Below, piece after piece: positions 1 through 8,800 of a DNA stretch of 15,917 bases. A program made the translations under genes and the position numbers. Every line of letters starts with the position of its first letter. Within the stretch, counting starts at the first letter, position 1. The notes below the pieces were generated by a model, which was not told where the DNA came from, did no database searches, and saw nothing but the letters and a program-made list of their open reading frames with translations. This stretch comes from Bifidobacteriaceae bacterium (GTDB lineage: Bacteria > Actinomycetota > Actinomycetes > Actinomycetales > WQXJ01). Location: NCBI GenBank assembly GCA_031278675.1, contig JAITJY010000059.1, positions 1 through 15,917 of the forward strand. Reading direction: 5' to 3'.

Positions 1-548
1 CGACCAGTCAAGACGTGCAGCAAGAAGCGCTCAGAATGGCAGCCGCGAAGGGGTGTCACACCTACCCGTTAGACCCTGGTTCAGTGGCACACTGTTTCGG
101 CCTGACACATCTGGGGTCCTTCCGGCGAGTCTTGAAGAACCTCAACCCGAGGCTTCCTGAACTGCAAAAGCGCTTGTCAGAGCCTCATGACGATTGTAAG
201 GGCGGCGCTGGCGACTGGCGCTTGAAGGACGTCCGAGGCGAGTTGGCGGTACGAACTGGGAAAGCTCAAACCCTTGTCGCCCCTGGAGTGAGCCTGTCCC
301 TGGCCGAGGAATACGAAGCAGGCCCGAGCGCCGCCGCGCTAGCGAGGAAGTACAACATGCACAAGTCCACCGTCTGGCGGCACCTCGCCCGCGCCGGAGT
401 CGAGACCGGCCAGCACTTCCTGGTCAAGAACGAGCGCCTCATCGCAGAGGTCAAGAAGCTGCGGGCAAGCGGCCAGACGCTGCGTCTGATCGCAGCCCAT
501 GTGGGCATCTCCCACCCTTCAGTTCTGCGAATGCTGCGGGTGAGTTGA
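1..548 (+). CDS. Two-HTH DNA-binding protein, left-open
   Basis: The reading frame is open from the left edge, so the gene may start outside the window; internal candidates are GTG at 15 and ATG at 36. The C-terminal 85 residues hold two helix-turn-helix segments. The first contains AALARKYNMHKSTVWRHL and the second RLIAAHVGISHPSVLRML. This pairing resembles the C-terminal DNA-binding tail of small serine recombinases and transposon-type regulators. No resolvase catalytic domain is visible in the upstream 90 residues, which I do not recognise. The stop is 2 nt before the ATG of the ATPase gene, so the two are probably co-transcribed and this protein may regulate the operon. It could instead be the remnant of a recombinase at the island edge. 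The HTH call is firm; the role is not. Confidence 0.6.
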   Translation, partial: TSQDVQQEALRMAAAKGCHTYPLDPGSVAHCFGLTHLGSFRRVLKNLNPRLPELQKRLSEPHDDCKGGAGDWRLKDVRGELAVRTGKAQTLVAPGVSLSLAEEYEAGPSAAALARKYNMHKSTVWRHLARAGVETGQHFLVKNERLIAEVKKLRASGQTLRLIAAHVGISHPSVLRMLRVS

Positions 549-550
549 GC

Positions 551-2095
551 ATGTCAACCGATGGCCGGGCTCGGCGCAATCACTCGACAGGCTCGGCCCC
601 GCCGAGCTACTCTAGAAGGGTGACAGTTTCAGCGCTTCCAGACCTCGCCAAAGCCCCCGATCATGACTTGCTGGTGATGAGGAACTTCATACATGCAGTC
701 AGAGACGCCGGGTACGTCAACCTCTCGACGGCGCTCGCCGAGTTGGTTGACAACTCCATACAAGCCGGTGCCCACCGGATCGACGTGGGCATCACACGCC
801 CGCTGGGCGACAGCCTGCCCGAAATCCGCGTGCTGGACGACGGCAAAGGGATGGATCGCACTGAACTCCGGGACTGTCTCCGGTTCGGGGGCACAATCCG
901 ATTCAACCAACGGCAATCGTTCGGTCGATTCGGGATGGGCCTTCCCATGGCGTCTCTGAGCCAGGCGCGGCGAGTTGAAGTCACTGCGTGGCAGCCAGGT
1001 ATGGCCCCACAGCAGGTTGTGATGGACGTGGACCAGATGTACCAGTCAGGGGGCTTGGCTTGCCGCTCCGTGCCTGACGCCGAGGCCGGGGAGACGGCAT
1101 CAGGCTGTCTGGTCGTTTGGAAGCGGTGCGACAGGATGGAGTACCAGCGCCTCGGATGGGCCGAGAAGGCTCTTCGCCGTGACCTCGGTCGCATGTACAG
1201 GTACTACCTCGAAGATGGGATAACTATCACTGTCAACGGAACGGCAGTGCAGCCAGTCGATCCCCTCATGCTCTCGAAGGTCATCGAGGGTGAGCACGCG
1301 ATGCCCGCATTCGAAACCCTGACGTATGACCTCACGACCGCCGCTGGAACAACTTCGACTGTAACAGTGCGCTTCTCCGTTCTCCCAGTTCTCGCCTGGC
1401 ACGGTCTGGACAACGCCGCCAAGAAGAAGAGCGGAATCGTAGGCGACAGCGTGGTTTCGATCCTTCGCTCAGGCAGAGAAATCGCGCGAGGTTGGTACTT
1501 GATGGGTGGAAAGCGAAAGGAGAACTACGACGACTGGTGGCGGTGTGAGATCAGTTTCGAGCCAGACCTTGACGAGCAGTTCGGCATAACAATCAACAAG
1601 CAGGGCATCCGGCCAACAGCGGCTCTTCGGGAAGCGCTTGAGCCAGAACTGGAGTCAATCGCTCGAATGCTGAACGCTCGCGTCAGGAAACTGTTCGAAA
1701 ACGTCAAGTTCCTGGAAGCATCGCAAGCCTCTTGCCGCATCGCCACCGCCGCCGACAGCGACCTGCCCGTGATTCCAGCCGCCGCCAACTCCCAGGGACC
1801 GATCAGATACGCCATCGGTTCCGAGGCACTGTCCGGCACCGATATGTTCCACACATGCCTCAAGGAAAGCACCTTGAGCCTCACCCTGAACGCGGATCAT
1901 CCGGCCTTTTCAGCGCTGTACCACCCTTTGGAAGTGCTGACCGACTCTGCCGCCGTGGGCTTGCGGACAGCCGTTGAACTCCTCATGCTGTCCTTCGCCC
2001 GCAGCGTAGTGTTTCTCCAGGCTTCTGGATACGACAGCGATGATCTGGTTCATGCGTGGAGTACCGCCTATGGACGTATGCTGAGAAGGTCATGA
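551..2095 (+). CDS. GHKL (Hsp90/MutL/MORC-like) ATPase
   Basis: A 514-aa protein with a Bergerat-fold ATP-binding domain in its first 170 residues. Motif N is ALAELVDNS (Glu64, Asp67, Asn68; the Glu is the usual general base and the Asn the Mg ligand). Motif G1 is DDGKGM near residues 96-101, and the glycine-rich lid is GRFGMGL near 125-131. A later segment, EQFGITINKQGIRP near residue 350, has the style of the second domain of Hsp90/MORC proteins. Such ATPases act as ATP-gated dimeric clamps; a role in DNA sensing is inferred. I chose ATG 551 over TTG 545 because GGGTGAG lies about 8 nt upstream. Its stop overlaps the start of the DUF4338 gene as ATGA, so the two are translationally coupled and their products probably act together. 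Local GC is low (about 53% in one 60-base line). Confidence 0.85.
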   Translation: MSTDGRARRNHSTGSAPPSYSRRVTVSALPDLAKAPDHDLLVMRNFIHAVRDAGYVNLSTALAELVDNSIQAGAHRIDVGITRPLGDSLPEIRVLDDGKGMDRTELRDCLRFGGTIRFNQRQSFGRFGMGLPMASLSQARRVEVTAWQPGMAPQQVVMDVDQMYQSGGLACRSVPDAEAGETASGCLVVWKRCDRMEYQRLGWAEKALRRDLGRMYRYYLEDGITITVNGTAVQPVDPLMLSKVIEGEHAMPAFETLTYDLTTAAGTTSTVTVRFSVLPVLAWHGLDNAAKKKSGIVGDSVVSILRSGREIARGWYLMGGKRKENYDDWWRCEISFEPDLDEQFGITINKQGIRPTAALREALEPELESIARMLNARVRKLFENVKFLEASQASCRIATAADSDLPVIPAAANSQGPIRYAIGSEALSGTDMFHTCLKESTLSLTLNADHPAFSALYHPLEVLTDSAAVGLRTAVELLMLSFARSVVFLQASGYDSDDLVHAWSTAYGRMLRRS

Positions 2096-4023
2096 AGGCG
2101 GCAACTTTACATCTCACGCTTCCAGAAGAGGTCAGGCCCGTCGAACACAGGCGGTTTCGTGGGCTTTGCGCCGTCCTCGCGGCGACCCTGCCTAACACGG
2201 AAGACCACGATGACAGGCAGTCGCAGTTGGTTGCGGCGGGCATCACCAACCTCTACCCGTTCCCGTATCTGGCGGCGGCGGCGAACGCTCTCTTGGACCT
2301 GTGGGAACAAGGCTGGCGCGTGAGTTTCTCCAAGAGGAAGCCAGTTCTCTCGCCACCTTCGGCTGAGGCGGACGTGGTTCGAGAGAAGAACCGCATCCGC
2401 CAGCAAGAACTTGTCGGACGAACCCGACAACTGGACCGACCCAGCGTGCAGCGGTTCATTCGGATGATGGAGGGTCCCCGCGAACACGATGGCCGTCTGC
2501 TCAGCATCTTCGATCTCATGCGAGACGGACGCCACTTAGCTGAGGCATTGGAGCAGAGCACCGCCGAAGCAATTCAGCCATACGTCCAGATTGTCGATGA
2601 CTCGATTGACTCTCACACGGGTCTGCGGCTCCACGACATCTGGAGGTACTTCCGGCACACATGGTCGAACCCCTATGGGACTGTGCCCGGCAGGTCCATG
2701 GAGATACTGGTCCGCGACGCTGCAGCGCCTTGCCATCCCGTGATCGGCCTGGCGGCTGTCTCCAGCGCCGTTGTCCAGATCGCTGAGCGTGACGAGTGGA
2801 TCGGTTGGAGCACAGACGCATTTCTGCGCCGAATCCAAGAGCAACCCACTGAGGCAATCGCAAACTGGCTGCTGGCACGCATCGACGCCCAACTGTCTGC
2901 CATCTACACGGATGACTTGATTCGCGATGGCGTCATCCAGCCTCATGATCTGCAATCCTGCCCTTCCTCCGCACTCTCGGCGCTGCGTGCTGATGCCGAG
3001 CACGAGCGCCTCAAGCACCATCAGGCGACTCTGAAGCAGATTCGGAAACTTGAGCGGTCCGGGTGGGAAGAGCGGGCGCAAACGCCGCTATTCCGAAGCA
3101 AGCGGAGTGCCGCTCTGGCCGAGGTCTTCGAGATCGCGTCTGATGTACGCGCCCACCTCCAAGAAGAACCAACAGCCGAGAACCTAAGCCGAGCACTCGC
3201 CGACTCGGCCACTCGGCAGCACATCGGACGACTGATACGGCACGCCCGAGGCGAACGAGTCGGCACTGTCATTGCCGACCTGACGGTCTGTGGCGCTGTT
3301 CCCCCGTACAACGCACTGGCCGCAGGGAAACTCGTGGGTGCTTTGGCGGTCTCGCCCACGGTGCTCAAGGCTTATCGAGAGCGCTATGACCGCCCCTCCG
3401 AAATCGCCTCGGCCATGGCCGGACGTGATGTGGTCAGAGAGAGTCGGCTGGCGTTCGTCGGCACGACCTCGCTCTACGGCGCGGGTTCTTCCCAGTACAA
3501 CCGCTTGTTTTGGCCCGCAGACACGCTCGGAGGGAGCAGCGCTGCCAAGATGGGCTATTACCGCCTTGGACGTTCGCGGTCCTACGGCACATCACACTTC
3601 TCCAGCGACACCATTGAGGCTTTCGTTCGGCTGGCTGAACAAGTTGACGCATCGGTGCGTGTCAACAGCGTCTTTGGCGAAGGAGTCAGTCCGAGGCTGA
3701 GGAAGGTCAGAATCGGCCTGGCCGCTCTCGGCTGGCCAGCGAACGACTTGCTTCGGCACGGGCGAGAGCGGATCGTCTACGGGGTGCCTTTGGTTGAGAA
3801 TCTGCTTGACTACTGTCTGGGTATCGACCAATCTCCCAAGTACATGTTCGAAATAGACCTACCCGACGCAGAGAGAAGCCTGGCCTCGTGGTGGCTTGGC
3901 CGTTGGGGGAACATGCGAGCCGCCAAGGGTGAGGTTCTCGACGTCATTCGCAGCCACACGCTTGTTCGACCGGTCAGTCACGGCGCTCGGGTGGTCCTGC
4001 CGGACACTTCACTGGAGAGGTGA
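2092..4023 (+). CDS. DUF4338-family (Druantia DruA-like) protein
   Basis: A 643-aa protein starting at the ATG that overlaps the ATPase stop by 4 nt (ATGA). From memory of the family, the core matches DUF4338, the domain of Druantia DruA: IWRYFRHTWS near residue 182, PGRSMEILVRDAA near 200 and RDEWIGWS near 233. It resumes after about 150 residues with CGAVPPYNALAAGKLV near 400 and TTSLYGAGSSQYNR near 458. The last 130 residues (VNSVFGEGVSPRLRKVR to HGARVVLP) are conserved in a second, truncated copy at 4181-4624. The stretch between the core blocks (residues 245-395) looks helical and charged. The biochemical activity of DUF4338 is not known to me; it occurs in defence loci and beside some transposases. 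This gene converges on a nuclease remnant whose stop overlaps it by 15 nt. I am fairly sure of the family and unsure of the function. Confidence 0.75.
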   Translation: MKAATLHLTLPEEVRPVEHRRFRGLCAVLAATLPNTEDHDDRQSQLVAAGITNLYPFPYLAAAANALLDLWEQGWRVSFSKRKPVLSPPSAEADVVREKNRIRQQELVGRTRQLDRPSVQRFIRMMEGPREHDGRLLSIFDLMRDGRHLAEALEQSTAEAIQPYVQIVDDSIDSHTGLRLHDIWRYFRHTWSNPYGTVPGRSMEILVRDAAAPCHPVIGLAAVSSAVVQIAERDEWIGWSTDAFLRRIQEQPTEAIANWLLARIDAQLSAIYTDDLIRDGVIQPHDLQSCPSSALSALRADAEHERLKHHQATLKQIRKLERSGWEERAQTPLFRSKRSAALAEVFEIASDVRAHLQEEPTAENLSRALADSATRQHIGRLIRHARGERVGTVIADLTVCGAVPPYNALAAGKLVGALAVSPTVLKAYRERYDRPSEIASAMAGRDVVRESRLAFVGTTSLYGAGSSQYNRLFWPADTLGGSSAAKMGYYRLGRSRSYGTSHFSSDTIEAFVRLAEQVDASVRVNSVFGEGVSPRLRKVRIGLAALGWPANDLLRHGRERIVYGVPLVENLLDYCLGIDQSPKYMFEIDLPDAERSLASWWLGRWGNMRAAKGEVLDVIRSHTLVRPVSHGARVVLPDTSLER

Positions 4024-4182
4024 AGCTGTCAGCACCACGGTCTCCGTGGTGGCTGTGACGACGGCCAAGATGGTGCCGTCGTCGGGGTCTTCGTCTCGCA
4101 ACACACCGAGGAGCCTGACGCCAACCCCGGGAAGCCCTGAGAAAGGTGCAACAGATGTTCGCAGGAACAGCCTCGTCCCGGA
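4009..4182 (-). pseudogene. C-terminal remnant of a second Cas4-like nuclease (copy A)
   Basis: On the minus strand one frame reads GTRLFLRTSVAPFSGLPG, then VRLLGVLRDEDPDDGTILAV, and ends at a TGA at 4009-4011. This aligns with the last 50 residues of the nearby nuclease tail, which read GVEVLVRTPAPSFGLPVG, then IRILGAKRTVDPDEEGTLIA. Shared features are the L-V/L-RT strand, F-GLP, R-L/I-LG and DPD-GT, with about half the positions matching by eye. The fragment is therefore the end of a paralogous OB-like domain whose nuclease part is gone. Homology stops near 4182, where a DUF4338 fragment begins on the opposite strand. It has no start or catalytic region of its own and is not expected to be functional. 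Confidence 0.7.
4030..4055. other. Bulged inverted repeat between convergent genes
   Basis: The arms CACCACGG and CCGTGGTG pair perfectly around a 3-nt loop (TCT). A further CAG(C)/GCTG pairing outside them is possible with one bulged base. It sits just past the stop of the complete DUF4338 gene, where a bidirectional terminator would be expected, but no T-run follows on either strand. It also lies inside the nuclease remnant, so it may only reflect coding sequence (TATTETVV). Treat it as a weak terminator candidate. Confidence 0.3.
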
Positions 4183-4624
4183 CGTTCTGGTCCGACTGTC
4201 CGAGCACTCTGGCGGACTCGTCCGGGTGAACAGTCTCTTTGGTGAGGGCGTGAGTCCCCGGCTCCGGAAGGTGCGCCTTGGTCTGGCTGCGCTGGGGTGG
4301 CCAACGAACGAACTACTGAAGCACGGTCGCGAGCGTATCCTCGACGGCGTGCCGCTTGTGGAGAATGTTCGCGACTACTCACTCGGTATCGACGCCGAGC
4401 CGAAGTATCTATTCGATCCCGACCCGCGCGACACCGGAAATGCCGTTGCGCAGTGGTGGCTCGCACGATGGGGTCGTCGGCGTGCTACCCAGGAGCATGT
4501 GCAGGAGACCATGTGTCAGCACCGACTTGTCCGGCCGATTCGCCACGGGGCGCGGGTCGTTCTCCCGAGTGATGACGAAGTTCTTCCGGTCGTCTCAAGC
4601 CGCCAGAGCGCATACGAGGCGTGA
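4181..4624 (+). pseudogene. C-terminal fragment of a second DUF4338 protein (copy B)
   Basis: From about 4187 this frame matches the last 130 residues of the complete DUF4338 protein upstream. VRVNSLFGEGVSPRLRKVR is matched with one change, as are GLAALGWP, LLKHGRERI, GVPLVEN, LGID, and the ending RPIRHGARVVLP. By hand I count 57 identities in the first 78 aligned residues. The ORF extends left to 3896, but that part only reads through the neighbouring genes in a wrong frame and shows no homology. The whole DUF4338 core is missing, so this is a truncated gene and not a second functional copy. It ends with a short unrelated tail and a TGA, 3 nt from the converging stop of the nuclease reading frame. 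I infer it entered together with the minus-strand operon to its right. Confidence 0.85.
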
Positions 4625-4627
4625 CCG

Positions 4628-5026
4628 CTACACAGTCAGTTCCAAAACCTCGGAGACGCTGGCAAGGGACGCGATGAGTGTGCCCTCTTCGTCGGGATCG
4701 ACTGTCCGCTTCGCACCGAGGATTCGGATGTCACGCCCCACGGGCAATCCGAAGGACGGCGCCGGCGTTCGGACGAGTACCTCGACGCCAGTCTGCGCCT
4801 CTCGGAGCACGAAGCTCTTGACGCCGTGCTCGCGCACAACGGTTCCGGCAAGGTCGTACCACTCGCCCTCGGGGATGTCTGCCGTCTTGCTCACGCCGGT
4901 CGTCCAATAGGTATCGCATAGTCCTCGTACGTTGCAGAGGCCGCAGTACTCGCCGCCCTTAGCCACGGGCGGATCGCCGACCGCGGTGTCGGCAGGCAGT
5001 CTCGATCCTCGCGGCGACTGCATCAC
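4628..5026 (-). pseudogene. Frameshifted C-terminal part of the Cas4-like nuclease: Fe-S cysteines and OB-like domain
   Basis: This frame carries the missing end of the nuclease gene: KGGEYCGLCNVRGLCDTYW, giving three cysteines in a CX2CX5C pattern. With the N-terminal Cys of VETCPLRYAL this makes the four-Cys set expected of Cas4, AddB or Dna2-type Fe-S nucleases. An all-beta, OB-like segment of about 75 residues follows (from EGEWYDLAGTVV to LASVSEVLEL). A GTG at 5026 and an ATG at 5023 could start it as a separate protein. They lie inside sequence that should be coding for the upstream part, and the homology-bearing stretch only begins after the frameshift, so I read it as the severed tail of the gene at 4959-5858. 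It ends with TAG, 3 nt from the converging DUF4338 fragment. Confidence 0.75.
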
Positions 5027-5858
5027 CTAGGTCAGCGAGTTCGTTCGTGTCAGGCACCGCCACCGCCACGCTGTAACTCGGGTAGGCAGCGCCCAGCGTC
5101 GTGACGGCGAGACCATCCGGGTTGACGACCGCATCGGCGTCCCACAGGAGTGCGTAGAGACGCAACTGGTCATGATGCGAGGGGTCTTCCGCCCCGGTCT
5201 TGAAGTCGGTGATCCGCACACTCTCTGAGTCGACACTGAGTAGGTCGATGCGTCCCTTGAGACGGAGCGAGTCAGCGACAAGTTCCTTCTCCGGATGCTC
5301 ACCTGCCCGCGCGGGACAGCGTGCCGTGTGATCGCTCGGCGACGCCTTGGGCCCAGACGGCACCGAAGCCGGGGTGCGGAGTTCCATGCGGTTGAGGTAG
5401 GTCTGAATCTGCTCACGCGCCTCCGGAACCCATTCGGTCAGGATGCGAGTGAACTGCTCACGTCGGTCGGTAGTGACACGCGGATTCCCCTCAAGCCGCG
5501 CCAGTTGTGCCGCCAGCACCTCCTCCGCGATCTGTGTGTACCCGCCCAACTCCCGTAGAACGGCCACAGCCTCCGCCGACCGAGTCGACGCACACCCGGC
5601 CCTCACGATCGCCTTCACGATGATCTCCAACGAGCCATGCACCACATCGCCCCGGATGGTCGCTGCTATGGGCAGACGCGGATAGCCATGCTGCTCCCAC
5701 AAGTCCGGATAGTCGGCCCGGGACAAGGCGTAACGGAGCGGGCAGGTCTCTACCTCTTTCAGCGATGAGTAACTCCACATCGCAGGCGGCTCGGGTAAGA
5801 TCGCCTGACCAGCAGCGACGCCCGTCTCGATGACACGAGGTCCAGTCAGGTCAGCCAT
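4959..5858 (-). CDS. RecB/Cas4-like PD-(D/E)XK nuclease, frameshifted near its C terminus
   Basis: A 299-aa frame. The ATG at 5858 is preferred over upstream in-frame starts because AGCAGG lies about 8 nt before it and it overlaps the helicase stop by 13 nt, typical of coupling in this operon. The RecB-family nuclease motifs are all present: IRGDVVHGSLE (His motif), GRIDLL (metal-binding Asp), ITDFKTG (Asp-X-Lys) and DQLRLYALLW (QxxxY). The N-terminal VETCPLRYAL supplies the first Fe-S cysteine. The other three cysteines and an OB-like domain lie in another frame downstream (4628-5026). The full protein would be about 410 aa. As read, it ends in an out-of-frame tail (HRGRRSARG). The catalytic core is intact, but loss of the Fe-S cysteines would probably destabilise the fold. 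Expected role: DNA degradation coupled to the helicase encoded just upstream. Confidence 0.85.
   Translation of the reverse strand: MADLTGPRVIETGVAAGQAILPEPPAMWSYSSLKEVETCPLRYALSRADYPDLWEQHGYPRLPIAATIRGDVVHGSLEIIVKAIVRAGCASTRSAEAVAVLRELGGYTQIAEEVLAAQLARLEGNPRVTTDRREQFTRILTEWVPEAREQIQTYLNRMELRTPASVPSGPKASPSDHTARCPARAGEHPEKELVADSLRLKGRIDLLSVDSESVRITDFKTGAEDPSHHDQLRLYALLWDADAVVNPDGLAVTTLGAAYPSYSVAVAVPDTNELADLGDAVAARIETACRHRGRRSARG
4991..4998 (-). repeat. TGCC-TGCC tandem duplication at the nuclease frameshift
   Basis: On the coding strand the sequence reads GAGACTGCCTGCCGACACC. Removing one TGCC joins the upstream frame (RIETA) to the downstream frame (DTAVGDPPVAKGGEYCGLC) with no other change. 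The 4-nt duplication thus accounts exactly for the +1 frame change. Replication slippage is the simplest cause; an assembly error is the alternative. Confidence 0.65.
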
Positions 5859-8800
5859 CGCAGTACCTGCTGGCTGGCAACGGGCAGGTTCCGCATCACC
5901 ACCATGTCGTCGACCGGGTAGACCGGAACGCCGCCGAGTTCCTTGGCATCCCACAGTTCTTGAGTCGGCGGACGGTCCCGCGTCAGCGGGCTTTGGATAT
6001 AGAAGATGCGGTCACGTCCCTTGCCCCGCGCCAGGAGAGGAGCCGTAACGGTGCCGAGGCCGTCGACCTGGACAGGCTCGTTCTTGAAGAACTCGATGCC
6101 ATCAATGTCGCGGCTCCCGAGGTCGGCCATCAGCTTGTCGATGGACCGGCTGAGCCGCACGTCGTCCAACGTGGGCATCGTGCCATCGAGCACGTACTTG
6201 AGGAGCGCAGCGCCAACCTTGCGGTCGAGCAGTCCGTGCTCAAACCGGTTACGGAAACTCCGAAGGCAGCGATAGCACGAGGCGTCGCAGCCGGCCGGGC
6301 ACGTCTCCAGCCGTTCCAGCGCCTTCTCGAAGATCGACAGACCATACCCTTGCACGCGGCGGGTGAAGCCTGCGCCGCCAGCCAGGGTGTCGTAGAGGTA
6401 GATCTCCGCTTCGAGTCCGTGGTTCCCGGCAGGCGTCAGCGCCGGGCGATACTCGGCCTGCAGTTCGCTGGCATCGACATCGAGTTCACCGGTTGCAGCG
6501 ATGGTCAATGCCTCCGCGATGGTGCGGAGCGCCACCTGAGTCGAGAGCAGTTCTGGACGCAGGGTGATTGGCTTCTCCACCTTCAGGCGTACCAGCAGCA
6601 CGTCAGTAATGAAGTCAGTGCCCAGCACCAGGCCACGGGTTGAGGCCGACCCCTGGCAGTAAGGTTCGCGCTCGTCCGGATACGGCTTGGGGTGGGTACC
6701 CGAAACGACGCCCGTCGCACCCTTGGTGGGCTCGATCAGACCGCACAGGGTGCAGTAGGTGTAGCCCTCGCTGCGTGATCCCGTGTTGGTGACCAACAAC
6801 GTGTCGCGTCGGTAGGTCTGCTCCAGGCGGTCCGTGACGTGGTCCCAGGCCCCCTCTTCCTCGGGGCCTTCTGCCACCAGCTTGGCGCGGGTCGCATAGC
6901 TATTCGCCGGAGCGTCGTCTGGGCTGGTGCCGGGCTCGTCCGACGCGCGGTGGGCGAACCCAGGCGGGCGCATCCAGTCCATCGCCTTGCCGAACTTGTC
7001 GACCGCTCCACAGGCCGGGCAGTCGCGTTCCTCGCCGCGTTCCGCCTGGTCATAGGGGAAGTGCTTGGCGTAGTGACAGACCTGGCACTCGAAGTAGAGC
7101 CACTTGTCGCGCCACGCTTGGAAGCGTTCCTTGCGCACCGGAGCGTAGATCGCTCCCGAGGTCCACTCCTTGTTGTCAATCCAGACGACCTTGCCGGGCG
7201 CGTACTGACTGAGCGCAATGGGCAGGCCCTGGCTAGGGGCGTACCGGAACTCCGTGTGGAAGGGCTCCGACTTGTCGCGGTCGAAGACGTGGAAAGCCAC
7301 GACGTCTGTCGGGAAGGCGTAGCGCGGCAGTACCCCCTTGTAGAGCAAGCGGTCCAGCAGGTTTGTCTGGCTGCGGGGCTCGCTCGGCAACTCGGCTCCG
7401 TCCTCGCCCGATTCGCCCTCCTCGACCTCCTCGTCCTCGGGGGCAGCGTCGCCTTCCGTCGGCTCGGGCAACGTCCCGTCCGGTTCCAGGTCCAGCGCAT
7501 CGTCAATCTCGCTCAGCGTCTTCTTGACGAGTTCATCGAGGATCGTCTTGCGGTCCTGGGCCTTCAGCTCCGAGGGCAGCCAGGCGTCCACGTCGACCCG
7601 AAGCGCGGCCTCGTGCTCTGTCAGCCACTCCTCGAAGTCAGTCCGGTTCAGTGGCGAGGTGGTGCCCGCAAAGCCGCGCACCGTGCCAAGAACTTCGAAC
7701 AGTTGCGGCTGGTCCTCCGGCGCGATCTGCGGCAAGCGGTCCTGGTTGTAGCGCTGTAGCAGGTAGGCGATGACGTGGCGGCGTGCGATCTCGTCGTTGT
7801 CCAGGGTCAGGATCGGGTCGTCTACGTCGCCGCGGATCATCAGGTCCGGGTTGCGGAAGTAGTGGTCGTCGTGAGTGTCGGCGCTGCCGAAGGCGACCAC
7901 TGTCGCCACGGCATTGCCACGACGCCCCGCGCGACCTGCCCGCTGTTGGTAGTTGGCGCGCGACGGCGGCATGTTCCGCAGCGCGACCCCGGACAGACTG
8001 CCGATGTCGATTCCGACTTCCATCGTCGTCGTGCAGGACAGCACATCGATGGCCGCCCGCTCCTGCTCGCCCGGACGCGGCAAGCCCACGTTGACGTCCT
8101 GGAACAGCAACTCATACTCCTCGGCGCGCGAGAAGACAGCATCGGACTGGGCAGCGTTGAGCTGAGCGGTGTGCTCGGCCGCGATGATGCTCATGATCGG
8201 TTTATCGGGTGTCTTCAGAGCCCGCTCGGCACTCTGGCGGTAGTAGCCTTTGCGCGCCTGGAACACGTCATCCGTCTCGGGATCAAGTGTGCGGACGCGG
8301 TCAGCGCCGCAGCTCACGCACTTTGTCGATCCCGGGAACGGGCGCTGAGTGAAGCGGCACCGCTCGCAGTAGCCCCACAGCCCGCTGATATCGAGTGCCA
8401 CATTGCCCGCCAGCAGCCGGTACTGGTTGCCCTGCACCTCGCAGAACTTCGGCAGGATCGCAGGCAGCCACGAATCCTTGAAGACCTTCTTCGCTGCCGG
8501 AGTTCCCAGCCATCGCTCGACGGTCTGGAATTTGCCGGAGTGCGGCTTCACGCCGCCCTTCTGCCGCCACCACTCCTGGGTCATCGAGGGGAACCAGATG
8601 CCGCGTGCTGGAGTCGACCACTGGGCCAGCCACAATCGGAGCAAGGCCAGGCGCTCGTCGTCCGTCGTCGCGACACCGGGGATGGCGGGCAGTTGGGACA
8701 GCAACTCGTCAGTCATGCTGGCCTTTTCGCGCAGTGATGCCAGACCGAGCGACGTCAGCCCGTAGTACTTATCGGTGAGGGTCGCGTACATGGCCCGGAG

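Noticed and set aside
1..548. Calling the first gene a serine recombinase
   Set aside because: Only the HTH tail is similar; no catalytic serine or resolvase motif can be seen in the upstream part within the window.
3896..4180. N-terminal part of the 242-aa ORF that contains the DUF4338 fragment
   Set aside because: It overlaps the complete DUF4338 gene in another frame and then reads through the nuclease remnant antisense; homology begins only near 4187.
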